Origin: an uncultured Cytophagales bacterium
Lineage (GTDB): Bacteria; Bacteroidota; Bacteroidia; Cytophagales; Cyclobacteriaceae
Reading direction: 5' to 3'
DNA: 64,000 nucleotides
Assembly (NCBI GenBank): GCA_913057175.1
Contig: CAJXNP010000003.1
Location: forward strand, 248,001-312,000
A program made the translations under genes and the position numbers. Below the pieces are notes generated by a model. The model was not told where the DNA came from and made no database searches. It saw only the letters and a list, made by a program, of their open reading frames with translations. Of the stretch, positions 36,994-46,143 are shown piece after piece (positions within the stretch are counted from its first letter, which is position 1; each line of letters starts with the position of its first letter).

Positions 36994-37549
36994 TTTGGAT
37001 TCTAAAGCTAAAGGCTACGGAGTTTCTTTTCAAAATATTTGCTGAGTTTTATATCATTTAGCTCACCTAATGAAGTGGTAATTGTGAATGATTGAGAGCT
37101 GGTGTTGGAGGCAAATTGATAGGGAAACTGTAAACATTTCTAAGCACATCCGGAAAAGACATCATGCCTCAGCGTTTCTCCAATGGAGACCCTTGGACCT
37201 GCGGATAACGCTGAGGGTGACAAGTTAGTGGTCTACGACAAGGTATTCTAACGGAGCGGTCAAATATGGGGCCTAAGGATCCATATTTGGTTTATGGTTT
37301 TGTTCGTGAAAACACCTATAAAGAATTAGAATACCCGTTCACATTTTCTTTTTTTAATTCAATTGTTTTCCTAGATTTGCGGCTTCAAAATGAACGCGGT
37401 GAACATCATATATTATTTCAATCTTCCTCCGGTTACTCCACCCTGAGTTCTGCCTGTAGACCCACCGCATAGGCTCAGATTGAGCCACTTCCATACCATT
37501 TATTCAATATCAAATTAATTAGGTGGGTTCCACCTGAAACGGAGTAGTC
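36994..37549. other. Intergenic region with several short palindromes, no gene seen
   Basis: This 556-bp gap before the SulP gene holds only one open stretch of about 68 codons on the plus strand, which I do not believe. It contains the structured element at 37167-37216, a 6-bp hairpin GGCTCA/TGAGCC at 37472-37486 and another, AGGTGG/CCACCT, at 37521-37535 just before the SulP ribosome site (GGAG at 37541). The last might influence translation of the transporter. Confidence 0.5.
37167..37216. repeat. Compact structured element (REP/MITE-like) with nested inverted repeats
   Basis: CCTCAGCGTT (37167-37176) pairs perfectly with AACGCTGAGG (37207-37216). Directly inside lies TCTCCAATGGAGA (37177-37189), a second perfect hairpin with 6-bp arms. 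The core CTCCAATGGAG also occurs at the centre of the element at 42091-42180, which suggests a family of dispersed intergenic repeats. Confidence 0.5.
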
Positions 37550-39079
37550 ATGAAGAAATACTTAAACTTATTCGATTTTAAACAAAAAGTAGATTATAAA
37601 ACGGAAGTCCTTTCCGGGCTTACTGTGGCGTTGGCACTTGTGCCGGAAGCAGTAGCTTTTGCACTAATTGCAGGTTTGTCACCCCTAACAGGGCTTTATG
37701 CAGCTTTTGTAATGGGACTGGTCACATCCATACTGGGCGGCCGTCCGGGAATGATTTCTGGAGCGACAGGAGCTGTTGCGGTGGTCATAGTGGCATTGGC
37801 CATTTCTCACGGTCCCGAATATGTATTTGCCACAGTAGTATTGGCAGGCATCATTCAAATAATAGCAGGAGTACTCAGATTGGGCAAGTTGATGCGCCTG
37901 GTACCTCATCCGGTTATTTTTGGATTTGTCAATGGTCTGGCAATCATTATTTTCATGTCACAACTTGACCAATTTAAAGACCCATCAGGTAATTGGTTAA
38001 CAGATCTGCCATTATATATCTTGCTTGAACTGGTATTATTGACCATGTTCATTATTTGGGGACTACCAAAGATCACAAAGGCCATTCCAGCTTCGCTTGT
38101 AGCTATTCTGGCCGTATTTGGGATTGTTGTCGGCTTTGGAATTGACACAAAAACGGTAGGTGACATTGCTTCCATCCAGGGTGGATTTCCGCCATTTCAT
38201 ATCCCCGATGTGCCCTTTAACCTGGATACGTTGATTTTGATACTTCCTTATGCAGCAATAGTGGCGGGTGTGGGTTTGATCGAAAGTTTGCTGACCCTGA
38301 ATATTATTGATGAAATCACCGAAACCCGTGGTCGTGGAAACAAGGAAGCCGTCGCCCAGGGAACGGCAAATATTCTATCCGGTGTATTTTCAGGAATGGG
38401 TGGTTGTGCCATGTTAGGTCAAAGCCTCATCAACATTTCCAATGGTGCAAGGGCGAGGCTTTCCGGAATTGTTGCCGCTGTGGCATTATTGCTTTTTGTC
38501 ATGTTTGGAGCCGGCCTGATCGAACAACTACCCATGGCCGCCCTTACAGGTTTGATGATCATGGTAGCCATAGGTACTTTTGAGTGGGCAAGTTTAAGAA
38601 CCTTCAACAAAATGCCAAAATCGGACATTTTTGTGATGGTGGTCGTAACCCTTGTCACTGTGTTTTTACACAACCTGGCCCTGGCAGTCGTGGTTGGAGT
38701 GATCATAGCTGCATTGGTTTTCGCATGGGATAATGCCAAACGTATCCGTGCCAGGAAATCCATCGATGAGCGGGGCATTAAACATTATGAAATTTATGGA
38801 CCACTGTTTTTTGGGTCTACTACGGTATTTAATGAGAAGTTTGATGTCCTGAACGACCCGGATGAAATTATCATTGATTTCAAAGAAAGTCGGGTAGTCG
38901 ATATGTCTGCCATCGAAGCTCTCAACAAGATTACGGAACGATACATGAAAGTTGGAAAAATAGTTCATTTACGTCATCTAAGTCCTGACTGTCAGAAGTT
39001 GCTCAAAAATGCTGACAAAATCATTGATGTCAACGTGATGGAAGATCCAAGCTATAGGGTCATGGCAGATAAGGTGTAA
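37550..39079 (+). CDS. SulP family inorganic anion transporter (sulfate permease-like)
   Basis: 509 residues. The membrane domain has about 11-12 helices and family blocks ALVPEAVAFALIAGLSPLTG, LYAAFVMGLVTSILGGRPGM, ISGATGAVAVV, and FSGMGGCAMLGQSLINISNG. The C-terminal STAS domain is at about 415-505 (PDEIIIDFKESRVVDMSAIE, ALNKITERYMKVGK). Such transporters move sulfate, bicarbonate or other anions across the inner membrane; the exact ion cannot be read. It interrupts the polysaccharide locus and may be unrelated to it, or serve sulfate balance. Convergent with the GH127 gene. Confidence 0.93.
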   Translation: MKKYLNLFDFKQKVDYKTEVLSGLTVALALVPEAVAFALIAGLSPLTGLYAAFVMGLVTSILGGRPGMISGATGAVAVVIVALAISHGPEYVFATVVLAGIIQIIAGVLRLGKLMRLVPHPVIFGFVNGLAIIIFMSQLDQFKDPSGNWLTDLPLYILLELVLLTMFIIWGLPKITKAIPASLVAILAVFGIVVGFGIDTKTVGDIASIQGGFPPFHIPDVPFNLDTLILILPYAAIVAGVGLIESLLTLNIIDEITETRGRGNKEAVAQGTANILSGVFSGMGGCAMLGQSLINISNGARARLSGIVAAVALLLFVMFGAGLIEQLPMAALTGLMIMVAIGTFEWASLRTFNKMPKSDIFVMVVVTLVTVFLHNLALAVVVGVIIAALVFAWDNAKRIRARKSIDERGIKHYEIYGPLFFGSTTVFNEKFDVLNDPDEIIIDFKESRVVDMSAIEALNKITERYMKVGKIVHLRHLSPDCQKLLKNADKIIDVNVMEDPSYRVMADKV

Positions 39080-39105
39080 GTGAATTGGCTGTACAGTTAT
39101 AGCTC

Positions 39106-39136
39106 CCCAAGTTCTGCTTTTTGAGCAGAATTTGGG
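39106..39136. terminator. Hairpin terminator between convergent SulP and GH127 genes
   Basis: CCCAAGTTCTGC (39106-39117) pairs with GCAGAATTTGGG (39125-39136) over 12 bp with a single G-T wobble; the loop is T-rich. The position between two convergent genes, 27 bp after the SulP stop, fits a bidirectional terminator. Confidence 0.55.
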
Positions 39137-39197
39137 ATAAATGAACCAAACAATTAAAGATTTGTGCTTGGGTTGCAGGTTGTCTATTCACCATGTA

Positions 39198-41258
39198 TCA
39201 ATGCAACTTCCGTCCTACCGGCAGCCAAACCGACATTTCCGATTTTCCACGATTACCCCATGCAAAGTAGGGAATTAACCGGATGGACTGTTCAGCCATT
39301 TTTGCATTGGAATTGATCGAAGTGTACAGGCCATTGATTTCATCCTGTGTTTGTTCAATCAGTGCTGTTCCCTCCAAAGCGGTCATCTCTGCTCCATTAA
39401 TCTCAAAATCAACAGGAGAAAGCTGAATGTCTGATGGAATGATTACATTAAAAATATCACCATCTGGCAAGTCTGGCGATTCCAGGCAATACACAATAGG
39501 GCCTCGTTTAACAGCGACCTGATTCCGGGTTTCCTCCACCAGTCGGTTGGCTACCATCAGCCTGGTTTCCATTCCTAAACTTAATTCAATCACATCACCC
39601 TTTTTCCATTTCCTGCTTACACTAACATATTTGCCCGATGCAAGTGATATATTCACTTCTTCATCATTGACCCTGATCGAATTGCCCTGATCTGCCCATG
39701 CCGGGATCCGCATGCTGATGTCCAAAGACCCTTTCGGCACTTGCTCTACCGTGATTTTTATCTTTCCATCCCATGGATAATTTGTTTCCTGCTTTAAAGC
39801 AATTTTGCCGGCATCCGGCAATGTGGTAATGACCGAATTGCTACCGTACAGATTGACTGTGATACCGGTTTTGGTCAGCGTGTAGGCATAATTACTTGTT
39901 TCGGCAACTGTTCTCACCAAATTGGGTGGGCAGCAGTTCGACCATGAAATGTAGGATTCTCGTTCTTTCTTCCAACGCAGCTCAAAAGGTAGAGAATGAT
40001 CGACACGTAAGGGATTGGTATAATTGAAAAGTGTTCCCCCCAGATCAGTACCTGAAAGCACACTGTTGTACAATGTCAACTCCAGCATATCTGCGTATTT
40101 GGTGTCACCGGTAGAAAGCAGCATCCGGTAATTCCACAGCACATTGCCGATATTGGCACAGGTTTCATTGTGTCCGGAAATATTGGGAAGCTGGTAGGCC
40201 TGCCCGTAGGCCTGATGTACTTGCTGAATACTGGGCTGATCATAAGTAGTCGCGTTGGGCGAAACACCATCGTACAATGCTCCGCATGCACCCGTGATAT
40301 ACAATTTCCTGCTGGCAACGTCCTCCCAGATGCTCTCCAGCGCCATCATCAACGAGTCCTCACCTGTTTCGAGGTACAGGTCTGCTACGCCAGCATACAG
40401 GTAATTGGCACGAACGGCATGGCCGACCGCTTCGCGCTGCTTCCTGAAAGGTATGCGATCCTGGTTGTGGTCGGTTCCATTATCAATCAGGCCACGGATG
40501 TCGATCATTTTTTTGGCCAGCGCCAGGTATTCGTCCTTTCCTGTGGTACGATACATTTCGATCACACCCATATAATGGGAAGGACAAATGGCATTTCGAG
40601 CCTGCTCTGCCGTGGCATCTTTGTGGTAATCAACGAGGAAATCCGTTGCTTTGCCAGCTACATCCAGCAGATTTGTTTGGCCGGTAACGCGGTAATGCAG
40701 GCATGCAGCAGTCATCAGGTGCCCCATGTTGTAGGTCTCGAAATTCATGCGGTCTTCAAATTCACTTGTACTTAGCGAATCATTTCTTTGCTTGATGACC
40801 GTTGGTGTATGGATGTACCCATCGCTTCTTTGTGCTGACGCGATCACTTCGATTATCTGCTCCAATTCGTCATAATAGCGTTGGTCTTTTGTCAGGGCAT
40901 AGATGGAAATTACCCCTTCAAGGGTTTTGTAGAAATCCCCATCATGAAAAGGAGCCCCTTTGTGCTGACCGGACTTTAGCCCCGCAGCTATCTCGAAATT
41001 ACAAAAACCATGACACAACTCATCGTTTTGATACAGCTTCAGCATATTCATAACCATGGTGTCCCTGCTCACCTTAAACCACCTTCCCCAAAAACCATCT
41101 GTCCATCGTACGCCATCCACGTCCAGGGGCACCTGAACAGCAAAAGGGCTCTTTGAGGTATTAACCAATGCTCTCTGCTGTGCAAATGTATGATTTTGCA
41201 GAACTACCAGAGTAAATATGGAAGTGAGTATACAGGAGTTAAACAATGCTCTATGCAT
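39198..41258 (-). CDS. GH127-type beta-L-arabinofuranosidase (DUF1680 family), secreted
   Basis: 686 residues with a signal peptide (about 1-27, HTFAQ). An (alpha/alpha)6 barrel is followed by beta domains. The zinc-cysteine active site of GH127 is intact: HNETCANIGNVLWNYRM gives Glu365 and Cys367, and SNCCPPNLVRTVAE gives Cys442 and Cys443, equivalent to the metal-binding Glu and Cys triad in which one Cys acts as nucleophile. Other family blocks: GFWGRWFKVSRDTM, DGDFYKTLEGVISIY, RQREAVGHAVRANYLYAGVA, LYITGACG. The enzyme removes beta-L-arabinofuranose, a known terminal sugar of rhamnogalacturonan II and other pectin side chains. Last gene of the large minus-strand cluster, 26 bp after the esterase gene. 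Confidence 0.92.
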   Translation of the reverse strand: MHRALFNSCILTSIFTLVVLQNHTFAQQRALVNTSKSPFAVQVPLDVDGVRWTDGFWGRWFKVSRDTMVMNMLKLYQNDELCHGFCNFEIAAGLKSGQHKGAPFHDGDFYKTLEGVISIYALTKDQRYYDELEQIIEVIASAQRSDGYIHTPTVIKQRNDSLSTSEFEDRMNFETYNMGHLMTAACLHYRVTGQTNLLDVAGKATDFLVDYHKDATAEQARNAICPSHYMGVIEMYRTTGKDEYLALAKKMIDIRGLIDNGTDHNQDRIPFRKQREAVGHAVRANYLYAGVADLYLETGEDSLMMALESIWEDVASRKLYITGACGALYDGVSPNATTYDQPSIQQVHQAYGQAYQLPNISGHNETCANIGNVLWNYRMLLSTGDTKYADMLELTLYNSVLSGTDLGGTLFNYTNPLRVDHSLPFELRWKKERESYISWSNCCPPNLVRTVAETSNYAYTLTKTGITVNLYGSNSVITTLPDAGKIALKQETNYPWDGKIKITVEQVPKGSLDISMRIPAWADQGNSIRVNDEEVNISLASGKYVSVSRKWKKGDVIELSLGMETRLMVANRLVEETRNQVAVKRGPIVYCLESPDLPDGDIFNVIIPSDIQLSPVDFEINGAEMTALEGTALIEQTQDEINGLYTSINSNAKMAEQSIRLIPYFAWGNRGKSEMSVWLPVGRKLH

Positions 41259-41284
41259 GTATTAGAATTTTGATGAATGGCTCT

Positions 41285-42055
41285 TTACTTTTGACTACTA
41301 ATTTGCTTTGGTTTTTCTTTTCCAACCAAGTAACCGGTAAGCGGGATATCGGCCTCCTTCAATCCCTGAACCGCCAGTCCGGCAATTCTGAAGGCGCCTT
41401 CCTGCGATAAATGTGTGTTATCTTCTAATCCTTTTGGACGAAGCGGATAAACATCTGATTCAAAATGGAGGTACAAACGGGTTGATTGTTCGGGCCCCAT
41501 ACTTTCTACCAGCTGTTTGGTCTTTTCCTCCATATCTATAAAGTATACATCATTTTCTTTGGCTACCTGCCTTGCTGCGATCAGGTAATCACCGTGAGTA
41601 TCCTTTAATGTGCCATCTTCCTTAAAATGTCGGCGTACGATGGAGGTACAAAGAATAGGTATAGCTCCTTTTTCCCTGGTTTCGAGGACGTATTTCTCCA
41701 GGTTTTCCTTATAAGTTGTAAACGGATTGGTATATCTGGCTGTATCAGGCTTGCTGTCGTTATGCCCAAACTGTATGATCACGTAGTCACCTTTCTGAAT
41801 CCTGGACATGACTTCCGTCCATCTTCCCTCATTGATAAAGCTTTTGGAGCTTCTACCATTTCTGGCATGGTTGTCAACAATGACAGAATCGTTAAAGAAA
41901 TAGTGCAGAACCTGGCCCCATCCGTACTCCGGAATGGCCTTTTCCGGTTTGTCAGCCATGGTAGAATCACCTATCATGAATACGTGGACCGGGCGAAAGA
42001 CGTTGGTGATTGAGAGACAGATGATTGATAGTAAAAGGAAAAGATATTTCATCAT
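41285..42055 (-). CDS. SGNH-hydrolase, CE12-type rhamnogalacturonan/pectin acetylesterase
   Basis: 256 residues with a signal peptide. SGNH motifs: block I VFMIGDSTMADKPEKA with the Ser nucleophile at about residue 31, block II at NHARNGRSSKSFINEGRW (Gly-Arg-Ser), block III IIQFGHNDSKPD (Asn), and block V DNTHLSQEGAFRIAGLAV with the Asp-His pair. This arrangement is characteristic of CE12 rhamnogalacturonan acetylesterases. It would remove acetyl groups from pectin before the lyases and glycosidases act. Two ATGs are adjacent (42055, 42052). A palindromic element of 90 bp lies between it and the upstream gene. Confidence 0.9.
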   Translation of the reverse strand: MMKYLFLLLSIICLSITNVFRPVHVFMIGDSTMADKPEKAIPEYGWGQVLHYFFNDSVIVDNHARNGRSSKSFINEGRWTEVMSRIQKGDYVIIQFGHNDSKPDTARYTNPFTTYKENLEKYVLETREKGAIPILCTSIVRRHFKEDGTLKDTHGDYLIAARQVAKENDVYFIDMEEKTKQLVESMGPEQSTRLYLHFESDVYPLRPKGLEDNTHLSQEGAFRIAGLAVQGLKEADIPLTGYLVGKEKPKQISSQK

Positions 42056-42090
42056 TTTTATAATTAAATTCTAGTTGATAATCTCTTTGA

Positions 42091-42180
42091 GAAAAATCAG
42101 ATGAAAACATCTTTTTGTTTGAAACCTACCCCGTTACCCCTCCAATGGAGGGAAATAGCAGCGTATTCATCTGATTTTTC
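42091..42180. repeat. 90-bp element with perfect 15-bp terminal inverted repeats (MITE/REPIN-like)
   Basis: GAAAAATCAGATGAA at 42091-42105 and its exact complement at 42166-42180 border a 60-bp interior. The interior has at its centre CCCTCCAATGGAGGG (42138-42152), a perfect hairpin with 7-bp arms. No ORF is inside. The core CTCCAATGGAG is shared with the element at 37167-37216. It sits between two genes of the pectin cluster, where it could also act as a transcript-processing or attenuation site. Confidence 0.6.
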
Positions 42181-42219
42181 AATATGCAAAACCATCTTAT
42201 TTAACAAAATGTATTAAGA

Positions 42220-44145
42220 TTAAATTTTCTTTCGTTTAATAACCGCCAGCCAGTCTTCATTCTCAGAAGGAGCCACAAGCGACACCTGTCTGCCACCTCC
42301 AATCGACGTACCATTTTCCAATGATCCACCTTCACGAGGATTAAACCATGAAAGCTCGAATTCACCGGGAACCTCACTCAAATCAAGTGTAGATTTTCCC
42401 CCATCAGGAATATATACCAGGTAGATTTCACTCTGTTTGGTGAGGCAATACACCTCGTTGTTGCGTGCATAATTCCCTACCAACTGATCAGCATTGATCA
42501 TATCCCAATAAGGGATATCTTCATTTTTAAAAAATTCAAGGGCAATGCGGCAGTAATTCCACGATTGATCCCTGCTTCTGAAATCCTCTGCCACGAGGTC
42601 ATTTTCAGCCAGCCTGTATCCGAAATAATATTCCACACCGGCTCCTCCGGCCATCAGGTTCCCCCATAGTGTGTATTTTCGAATTCCATGCAGGTTGTAT
42701 GACTCATATCCTTCCTCAGAAGTATCCCCGCCAAACCCTTTATAACCAGGGTCTGGTGGAACACCTGTTCTTGCTGATCCCTGCTCGTCATTAGCTACTA
42801 CCCATGGTCTTCCGGATTGCACGGATGCAGTAACCCATTTCCACGTGCGTTCATGAACAATATCCCACATGTTTTGTAAAGAGGCACCAGTTAGTACGGA
42901 ACCATAACCCAATAGCGGCTCATACACGCGCTCTTGCATATTCGGGTATGAGTGAATCACAATATTGTGATGGTAGGGATCGGTAACACTAATGTATCTG
43001 GCCATCTCCCTGTGTTCTTCGGGAGATTGTGTATTTTCTTCACCCAAATTCCAATTAAGGGCCAGATGGTGTCCATATCGGGCAATAAGCTCTCTCAGGT
43101 ACAGCTTTCGTTCCGGGCCGGTTAAGCCACCATCCAACGATTCTGTCACTGGGTTTTCGTAATCGACTATCAGTTGTCCCTTGCGTCTTCGGTTATCATC
43201 GTTTTCGGTTTCCTGCAATTTGAAATGAAGGTAAAGTCCTTGCTGCTGGGCATGGGAAAACACAATACCCCATTGATCGAGCTTGGAACAATCATAATGA
43301 AACTTGTCATCCCGGTTGATAAACGGCCAGACATTGTCTCCATCCCCACCAGCGTTGTAGGGAAGAAACGATATTGAATTCAATCCTTTACCTGCCAGAT
43401 AATTCAGTGCACCGATCAATCCTTTTCCTTTGTCGTGTTTCCAGGTTGGATCTCCATCTTTCCAATCACCCACATGGGGGTCATAGTTTTTTAGGGGCAC
43501 CTTTTCCTTCATGGCGATCGTGTTGTCAAAGTCCGCATAACCCAGCAAGGTTTCTGGTGAATCCGGTCCTGCTTTCAGGAAGTATTCCCCGTTTCCGATA
43601 AATTGGAGGTGGTGTTTGCCTACATATTGGAGTCTTCCTTTACTTCGAAAATCACGCCCCTTTTTGTCGGTAGGTGAAACTTCGAAACTGCCGGTCGTAC
43701 CGTGAAAAGGTGCTACTTCGTTTCCCGGTGCTTCAGAAATTGCGATGTTTGATCCCTGGACGAAGGAGATGTGGTAATTCCATTGTCCAGCTTTATCTGG
43801 TGAAAGGTGCGCACGCCACACATTTCCTGACTGAGAGCCTGATTCACCAGCATTTCCATCTGCTGCAAAGTATCCCGGTACCGAGTATTTGTGTGTGCCT
43901 GATTCGTGCTCAAAGGTGATAGTAAACCGATAATCTGTAAAAGGATTGGGCTCAGTATCTGTTTCTTTTGCAAAAGGGCCTGAGAGGTTGAGGGTGACAG
44001 CGTGCCATTGCTTTAGTTCACCAGTGATGCTAACAGAGCCATCTCCGGTTAATTTAGAAGTGTTTTTCCGTTGTGCCTGGACATCGTTTGCGAAAGCAAC
44101 TGCCAGCACAATGGCGATACAAGAAAGTACTTTTGAAAAACGCAT
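42220..44145 (-). CDS. DUF5060-containing TIM-barrel glycoside hydrolase, secreted
   Basis: 641 residues, signal peptide 1-24 (ANDVQAQ). An N-terminal DUF5060 beta-sandwich at about 40-160 (YSVPGYFAADGNAGESGSQS; GQWNYHISFVQGSN) is followed by a TIM barrel at about 165-550. The barrel carries two conserved acidic sites: LALNWNLGEENTQ (Glu369/370) as acid/base candidate and WVVANDEQGSARTG (Glu454) as nucleophile candidate. A C-terminal small beta domain at about 560-640 ends the protein (LSWFNPREGGSLENG), as in the GH140-like proteins. It is related to the DUF4038/apiosidase superfamily but distinct from the two GH140-like enzymes. The substrate is unknown; pectin side chains are likely from the neighbours. 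Confidence 0.82.
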   Translation of the reverse strand: MRFSKVLSCIAIVLAVAFANDVQAQRKNTSKLTGDGSVSITGELKQWHAVTLNLSGPFAKETDTEPNPFTDYRFTITFEHESGTHKYSVPGYFAADGNAGESGSQSGNVWRAHLSPDKAGQWNYHISFVQGSNIAISEAPGNEVAPFHGTTGSFEVSPTDKKGRDFRSKGRLQYVGKHHLQFIGNGEYFLKAGPDSPETLLGYADFDNTIAMKEKVPLKNYDPHVGDWKDGDPTWKHDKGKGLIGALNYLAGKGLNSISFLPYNAGGDGDNVWPFINRDDKFHYDCSKLDQWGIVFSHAQQQGLYLHFKLQETENDDNRRRKGQLIVDYENPVTESLDGGLTGPERKLYLRELIARYGHHLALNWNLGEENTQSPEEHREMARYISVTDPYHHNIVIHSYPNMQERVYEPLLGYGSVLTGASLQNMWDIVHERTWKWVTASVQSGRPWVVANDEQGSARTGVPPDPGYKGFGGDTSEEGYESYNLHGIRKYTLWGNLMAGGAGVEYYFGYRLAENDLVAEDFRSRDQSWNYCRIALEFFKNEDIPYWDMINADQLVGNYARNNEVYCLTKQSEIYLVYIPDGGKSTLDLSEVPGEFELSWFNPREGGSLENGTSIGGGRQVSLVAPSENEDWLAVIKRKKI

Positions 44146-44236
44146 AATTTTATTTTTTTAGTAGCCATTCATCAATAGACAAATAATTCATACTGCTTCC
44201 AATGACCAATCGTCTGCACATCACTAGTCTTGCGGA

Positions 44237-46114
44237 CTAATTGTTGACTTGAAAATCCTTTAAGTAAAAAACGGCTTCCGGAGCCACTTCATCTGCCATC
44301 GGCTCGTCCCATCCGGGTTTAAACTTATCTCCACTCTTAAACTTTTGGACGTCATCGGTCAATCGATATTCGCCAGTTCTGAAAACGATTCGTTCAGGTT
44401 TTCCTTCTATAGCGAATTTCAGTTTTTTCCCTACTTCTTCACCATCAACCAACAGGTTGTAATGACCTTGTTTCGCATTGAAATTCAATTCTATCGATAC
44501 CCATTTACCAGTGGGAAATTTCGATATGGATGACCAATCTTCTTTACCATTTTTTACCAGAAACGCGCCATTTACATCCAACTGTGTTTGAATACACCTG
44601 GAACCATCAGCAGCAACAACTTCAATAGCAAGAATTTCAGCGTGTGTTTCAACAAACAGTTGAAAATGGATCGTAGTGTTGTCTGATTTCTCAAACACTC
44701 GTACCGCTTTCGCGTAATCATACGGGTCGAAATCTTTCAGCATCAATACCTTTTCTGATTTGTCAGGTGAATTGCTTATTTCGACAGGACACCAGCTCGG
44801 AGAGTAAATGTTCCAATCTTTCACCACCCCACCGATTTCCATTAGGTCAAAATCATCATTTACGGGCCCGGTAACATCTCCTTTTATTGGCACCGGAATT
44901 CTGGAGACCCACATATCTTCCTTACTAACCGAATATACTACCCATAAATCATTGTCCGGAGGATTACCATTTCCTTCGACAATTCCCCTGATGTATTGTG
45001 GCCCAGGTCGTTTCTCCGTTCCCCAATAACGTTTTGGCGGTACCTCAGTATGGATATTTAGTAAATTGTCATAGTTAATACCGTCATCACTTGTGGCAAC
45101 ACTCAATGGATGTCGGGACATGCTGTTCGTAGGATTATACACCAAAGCATACCTCCCGTCATCTGTTTGCTGACCCCAGATTTTGGCTCCCAGATACGTT
45201 AATGAATTACATTGCACAGGTTGTGACCATGTGTCTCCATGATCCGCCGACGTTGTTACCCATCGACCTTTGAAAAAGCCGACCAGAGTGCTATCCGGCA
45301 AGGTGTAAAAACAAAAGGCCTGGCCTGGCTTTTTTTCACCGTCATCTCCTATCATTGGAACTCGAAAAAAGTCCTCTGGATTTTCAATCAATCGGTTTTC
45401 TTCCCACCATTGCATTCGTCTGACTTTGTCGTCAAGAAAGGAGTTACATGCCTCAATGAATTCGTTATCTTGGGATTCGGTGTAGAAAGGGAATTTTACC
45501 TCGCCTTTCCAATTGAGATTCATTTTAATAAAGTAGACAGGACCCAAATCCCCATTCTTGTATATTTCCCGAACCACACGTCCGATGCCTTCTCCATAAG
45601 GATCTCCGTAGAAACCAAAGGTCAACAAGCGGCCATCAGGAGCGACATAAAAGCCCATTCGCTGATGCATATAATGATAGGTGATTTTAGCTGTTGAGTC
45701 GGCTGTAAAATAGATCGGGAACAACACCTGAGGTTTCCCCCAATTTTTCCCATCTTCCGAGCTAACCAAAAATGTCACCCCGGGTGGAATGTGCTCCCCT
45801 AGCGGATTGGATAGGTAATGATAGTAAAACCGGTTGTTCCAATAGGCTAAATTGGGCGCATGATTGTAGGTCCATCCCAAGCCGTCCGATTTCTCAGGAT
45901 AGTTTCGATTCGCCCGCATGACCTGGTAATTTTGCACTCCAATGGCAGGTCTCAGTTGTCCATCGTGATAGCCTGTCTGATAATCACTATTGGAGGTATT
46001 GTATTCTCCAATAAAGCGAACGGGTTCTTGTTGATCGATTTCCTGGGCGAGCAACTTACCTGTTACCATACAAATCAATGCAAATGTCAGAATGAGTAAT
46101 CTATTGGTTGTCAT
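44237..46114 (-). CDS. Secreted BNR-type beta-propeller protein with a C-terminal LamG-like domain
   Basis: 625 residues from the ATG at 46114; the longer reading frame begins with a GTG inside the GH28 stop region. Signal peptide (TGKLLAQ). The N-terminal 400 residues look like a sialidase/BNR propeller: YNHAPNLAYWNNRFYYHYLS, VTFLVSSEDGKNWGKPQVLF, VTTSADHGDTWSQPV, LSVATSDDGINYDNL and YIRGIVEGNGNPPDNDLWVV, with S-x-D-x-G-x-x-W Asp-boxes. The C-terminal 180 residues form a concanavalin-like domain (GKWVSIELNFNAKQGHYNLL, VDGEEVG). No assigned activity; a pectin side-chain hydrolase is possible. It lies between the DUF5060 glycosidase and GH28 genes in the same orientation. Confidence 0.78.
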   Translation of the reverse strand: MTTNRLLILTFALICMVTGKLLAQEIDQQEPVRFIGEYNTSNSDYQTGYHDGQLRPAIGVQNYQVMRANRNYPEKSDGLGWTYNHAPNLAYWNNRFYYHYLSNPLGEHIPPGVTFLVSSEDGKNWGKPQVLFPIYFTADSTAKITYHYMHQRMGFYVAPDGRLLTFGFYGDPYGEGIGRVVREIYKNGDLGPVYFIKMNLNWKGEVKFPFYTESQDNEFIEACNSFLDDKVRRMQWWEENRLIENPEDFFRVPMIGDDGEKKPGQAFCFYTLPDSTLVGFFKGRWVTTSADHGDTWSQPVQCNSLTYLGAKIWGQQTDDGRYALVYNPTNSMSRHPLSVATSDDGINYDNLLNIHTEVPPKRYWGTEKRPGPQYIRGIVEGNGNPPDNDLWVVYSVSKEDMWVSRIPVPIKGDVTGPVNDDFDLMEIGGVVKDWNIYSPSWCPVEISNSPDKSEKVLMLKDFDPYDYAKAVRVFEKSDNTTIHFQLFVETHAEILAIEVVAADGSRCIQTQLDVNGAFLVKNGKEDWSSISKFPTGKWVSIELNFNAKQGHYNLLVDGEEVGKKLKFAIEGKPERIVFRTGEYRLTDDVQKFKSGDKFKPGWDEPMADEVAPEAVFYLKDFQVNN

Positions 46115-46143
46115 CGCTTTAAATTTTATTTGAGAAATCACGA

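Noticed and set aside
40170-40775. 201-codon open frame on the plus strand
   Set aside because: Lies wholly antisense to the well-supported GH127 gene, whose zinc-cysteine motifs are intact; no sensible protein motif.
45239-45697. 152-codon open frame on the plus strand
   Set aside because: Antisense to the BNR/LamG gene; composition and lack of motifs mark it as a shadow.
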